Shown one piece after another: positions 61,109 to 64,000 of a DNA stretch of 64,000 nt (its first letter is position 1; every line of letters begins with the position of its first letter). A program made the translations under genes and the position numbers. The DNA lies in NCBI GenBank assembly GCA_964557955.1, contig CAZLCS010000012.1, forward strand, positions 52,447 through 116,446, written 5' to 3'. The notes below the pieces were generated by a model. The model was not told the origin of the DNA and made no database searches. It worked only from the letters and a program-made list of their open reading frames with translations. Origin of the DNA: JALOOX01 sp964557955 (GTDB lineage Bacteria; Desulfobacterota; Syntrophobacteria; Syntrophobacterales; Syntrophobacteraceae).

Positions 61109-61168
61109 AAATAATTTAGCTTTTTCGGTTTTTTGAGCATCGCGTGGTGATGACCGAAGGGGGGAATC

Positions 61169-63736
61169 GTGAAGGCAAAGGCTGCTTGGCTATTTTCGCT
61201 CGCTCTGGTGCTCTTTCTGCCATCTTCTGCGGTTCCGGCTTCATTTAAAGGTCTTGGCGACCTGCCTGGCGGTGATTTCTACAGTCAGGCCATGGACATA
61301 TCCGCTGACGGAACGGTGGTAGTCGGACAGAGCTGTTCGTCTGATCAAGCCCCCACTCGCGAAGCTTTTCGTTGGTCGCAGAGCACCGGGATGGTTGGGT
61401 TGGGGTGGATCCCTTCGTCAAACCTTTACGGGAGTTACGCGGCAGGAGTGTCATCCGATGGCGCGATAGTGGTGGGAACGAGTTGGGGGGGGATGGACTG
61501 GCATTCATTTCGCTGGTCAGCCACCGACGGCATAGTGGACCTGGGCAGACTTCCAAACGTTTCTTTTAGCAGCGTAGGTTCATCAGCAAGTGCAGTAAGT
61601 GCGGACGGTTCCGTGATTGTGGGTAGTGAACATTTGGGTGGAAGCGGCGCTAACCACATTCCTTTCCGTTGGACCGAAAGCGAAGGCAAGGTAGGTGTAC
61701 CATGGTTTGGAAATGAGCTGGGGCGAGCCAACGATGTCAGCGCTGCGGGCCGAGTCATGGTCGGCGGTGCAGGGATTATTAATGTAGGGATAATACTTGC
61801 TGTTCGATGGGTGGAGGACACCGGAACCATTGCCCTTCATGATCCCCAGGATTATGTCAGGAGCGAAGCTCTCTCAGTGAGCGGCGACGGTTCTGTCATT
61901 GTGGGCTACTGCGACCACTTTGTCGCTCCTGATATCTCTTATCCTTATTCTCGAGAAGCTTTCCGCTGGTCTGAAAGCGGAGGCATGGTCGATTTAGGAT
62001 TCCTGCCCTCTATCGATGCAAATCCTTCGAGTACAGCCAATGGCGTCTCCCACGACGGGTCGGTAATTGTCGGAACCAGTCGTACTGATTTTGGAGATGA
62101 GGCCTTCATCTGGGATGAAGAGAATGGAATGCGGAGCCTGCGGGACGTTTTGGTCCTCGAGCTCGCTATGGATTTGACTGGCTGGAATTTGACAAGCGCT
62201 GCAGGTATATCGGCAGACGGCTGCACAATTGCTGGCAATGGAGTCAATCCAGACGGAAAAACGGAAGCATGGCTGGCCAATCTGACGCCTGAGATCAACT
62301 CCTTTGCCCTCAACAATGGGGCGTCCGAGACAACCTCCAGCACGGTGACGCTCAACAGCTCTATGGAACACACCGCATCCCATTGTATGGCCAGCGAGTT
62401 CTCAGACTTCAGGGATGCGGCATGGTCCCCCTATTCCTCCAGTGTCCCCTTCGTTCTGAGCCCCGGTTTGGGATTGAAAACCGTCTACTTCAAGGTCAAG
62501 AATGCTTACGGCGAATCCGCCGTCGTGTCGGATTCCATTCAGTTGATTTCGCCTCCGGCGGGCTCACTGACGGTCGCCATCCATCCGCAGCAGGCCATTG
62601 ATGCTGGCGCCCAGTGGAGAGTGGACGGCGGGGCATGGCAAAACAGCGGGGCCATGGTACCCAGTCTGAGCTCCGGTCAGCTCCACAAGGTGGAGTTCAA
62701 GGATCTGGCCGGCTGGACAAAACCCGTCGATCAAACCTTGAATATCCCTTCGGGGCAGACGGTTTCGACAACTGGAACTTATGTCGCACTGTCTGGCTCC
62801 ATCAGGGTTCACATTTCCCCGAGCGATGTGGTTGCCCTTGGGGCGCAATGGAGGGTGGACGGCGGGCCATGGCGGAGCAGTGGGGACACCGCCCAATCCC
62901 TGGCTCCCGGCCAGCATGAGGTCGAATGCAAGGTGGTCGAGGGATGGAACCGTCCCGAGAGCCAAGCTATCAACGTTTCGGCCGGGGTGGCCAGTGAGGT
63001 TACCCTCGTTTATTCCAAGGCCCCTCCCCAGGGAACCGGTCCGCATGTAACCATTTCTGTGCTCGACAACCCCAACGAGGTGTTGGAGTCATCTCGAACC
63101 CCTGCAACCTTCAGGATATCTCGAAATGAAGCCAGCAGCGGAGCGCTGACCGTCAAATATTCGGTGGGAGGAAGCGCCACAAACGGAAGCGATTACAAGA
63201 AGCTGACCGGTTCCGTGAAAATTCCGGCGAATGCCGGCTTTGCGGACATCCTTTTGAAGCCCAGGAATGACAGAATCCTTGAAGGCGACGAGACGGTTGT
63301 AATCAGTCTTGCTGCGGATGGGGCCTACCAGTTCGATGAGAGTTCCGGAACTGCTGTGATCACCATCCTCGACGATGAGCAGCCCCTTCCCACCGTGTCC
63401 ATCCAGGCAACGGATGACCGGGCTTCCGAGGCTGGACCCGACCCGGGCCGGTTCACCATTTCAAGGACGGGCAGCACACAAACGGCGCTTGCGGTGAAAT
63501 GCAGGGTGTCGGGCACAGCGAAGAACGGGTCTGATTATCAGAGGCTCAGCAGGTTCACCATTCCTGCCGGGCAGTCTTCGCTGGTTTTGACGGTCCTGCC
63601 CAAAGACGACGCTTTGGTGGAACCCGAAGAGACGGTCATCGTCACGATCCTTCCAAACCGCGCATACCGGGTCAACGAGGAGGACCCGAACGCCAACTCC
63701 GCCACCGTGTTCATTTCGGACAACGATCAGATTTGA
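61169..63736 (+). CDS. Secreted HAF-repeat protein with two 78-residue repeats and two Calx-beta domains
   Basis: An 855-residue exported protein starting GTG after AAGGGGGGAA, with a signal peptide at about residues 1-24 (AWLFSLALVLFLPSSAVPA). Residues about 25-395 are HAF-type repeats, each with an xxSxDGxVVVG strand and EAFRWSxxxGMVDLG strand (GLGDLPGGDFYSQAMDISAD, SREAFRWSESGGMVDLG), likely forming a beta-propeller. A short Ig-like region follows (about 400-460, TVYFKVKNAYGESAVVSD), then two repeats starting at residues 465 and 543, and two Calx-beta domains (about 625-735 and 738-855). The C-terminal half is paralogous to the M6 protease. No sorting signal is evident. Likely surface or extracellular; ligand unknown. 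Confidence 0.85.
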   Translation: MKAKAAWLFSLALVLFLPSSAVPASFKGLGDLPGGDFYSQAMDISADGTVVVGQSCSSDQAPTREAFRWSQSTGMVGLGWIPSSNLYGSYAAGVSSDGAIVVGTSWGGMDWHSFRWSATDGIVDLGRLPNVSFSSVGSSASAVSADGSVIVGSEHLGGSGANHIPFRWTESEGKVGVPWFGNELGRANDVSAAGRVMVGGAGIINVGIILAVRWVEDTGTIALHDPQDYVRSEALSVSGDGSVIVGYCDHFVAPDISYPYSREAFRWSESGGMVDLGFLPSIDANPSSTANGVSHDGSVIVGTSRTDFGDEAFIWDEENGMRSLRDVLVLELAMDLTGWNLTSAAGISADGCTIAGNGVNPDGKTEAWLANLTPEINSFALNNGASETTSSTVTLNSSMEHTASHCMASEFSDFRDAAWSPYSSSVPFVLSPGLGLKTVYFKVKNAYGESAVVSDSIQLISPPAGSLTVAIHPQQAIDAGAQWRVDGGAWQNSGAMVPSLSSGQLHKVEFKDLAGWTKPVDQTLNIPSGQTVSTTGTYVALSGSIRVHISPSDVVALGAQWRVDGGPWRSSGDTAQSLAPGQHEVECKVVEGWNRPESQAINVSAGVASEVTLVYSKAPPQGTGPHVTISVLDNPNEVLESSRTPATFRISRNEASSGALTVKYSVGGSATNGSDYKKLTGSVKIPANAGFADILLKPRNDRILEGDETVVISLAADGAYQFDESSGTAVITILDDEQPLPTVSIQATDDRASEAGPDPGRFTISRTGSTQTALAVKCRVSGTAKNGSDYQRLSRFTIPAGQSSLVLTVLPKDDALVEPEETVIVTILPNRAYRVNEEDPNANSATVFISDNDQI

Positions 63737-63764
63737 CGGTGGCCGGCATGCCAGGGGAGAGGAT

Positions 63765-63866
63765 CAATGCTGTTGAAGTGAGCTCATCTGCCCGGTCGGG
63801 GTCGGGTGCCACGGGCCAAACGGAGCTTGCCCATGCGAGCTCATCTGCTCACGGGCAAGCTTCGCT
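63765..63866 (+). repeat. Intergenic repeat X, copy 2
   Basis: Inverted match to 55198-55305, including the GGGCAAGCTTCGC hairpin. It follows the HAF gene by about 30 bases. Confidence 0.8.
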
Positions 63867-63958
63867 CAGTACAGGCCAACACAATAGAGTGCCCAATACC
63901 TGGGTCGTCATTCCGGCAGTTTTCAAGCCGGAATCCATAAAAGACCTGGATGCCGGCT
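63865..63958 (+). repeat. Intergenic repeat Y, copy 2
   Basis: Inverted match to 59201-59294, fused directly to repeat X, so here X and Y form one composite block. Confidence 0.82.
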
Positions 63959-64000
63959 AAACAAGTCATGAAGCGCCCTGCTCTTCGCTCCCGATGATGA

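Overview
The window reads as chromosomal DNA of a GC-rich Gram-negative anaerobe, most likely a Desulfobacterota (deltaproteobacterial) member close to the Syntrophobacter group. The evidence is the linked rpoN-lptB-lptA-lptC-kdsC-kdsA-pyrG block (an LPS-bearing outer membrane), an rpsF-rpsR-DUF2232-rplI-dnaB block, a reductive corrinoid-activator-like protein, several CoA ligases and a LIV-type transporter. The taxonomic call is inference from gene content and order; no marker such as 16S rRNA is present.

Region 1 (0.1-20.4 kb, minus strand) is housekeeping. It runs gapA-pgk-tpiA-secG, a second divergent GAPDH, and a 1424-residue PEP-synthase-like protein that lacks the usual C-terminal TIM barrel. 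Next come a rimI-type acetyltransferase, a regulatory PTS set (EIIA-Man type, RapZ, EIIA-Ntr, long HPF, sigma-54), the LPS transport and KDO genes, and CTP synthase. Region 2 (20.8-30.1 kb) is mostly plus strand: a CBS-domain protein, an aryl-CoA-ligase-like enzyme closed by a clear terminator, a metallo-beta-lactamase-fold protein translationally coupled to a five-gene branched-chain-type ABC transporter, and a convergent glycosyltransferase. Region 3 (30.2-41.7 kb) holds KhpA, a corrinoid-activator-like ATPase without its ferredoxin domain, FtsB, the rpsF ribosomal/replication block, a phenylacetate-CoA ligase, HflX (apparently starting at ATC) and RibF.

A tRNA-Leu(CAG) at 41.8 kb followed by a strong terminator marks the switch to an accessory region (42-64 kb). 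This holds remnants of IS91, IS110, IS4-like and one further transposase, a higBA toxin-antitoxin pair with a visible operator-promoter, an oligoribonuclease, a CapA-like phosphoesterase, several unknown proteins, and dispersed intergenic repeats.

The last 13 kb is the most distinctive part. It contains a lipoprotein gene next to a protein with two predicted cell-wall-hydrolase domains, then two paralogous secreted modular proteins. One is an M6-type metalloprotease carrying five exact-length 77-residue repeats; the other is a HAF-repeat protein. Both end in the same repeat type plus two Calx-beta domains. Between them lies a divergently transcribed HDOD signalling protein. The HAF-protein gene has a consensus-like promoter and a leader resembling a GEMM-I (cyclic dinucleotide) riboswitch, and shared intergenic repeats flank the locus. 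I infer a cyclic-dinucleotide-responsive surface/secreted module; this is the best candidate for something undescribed here.
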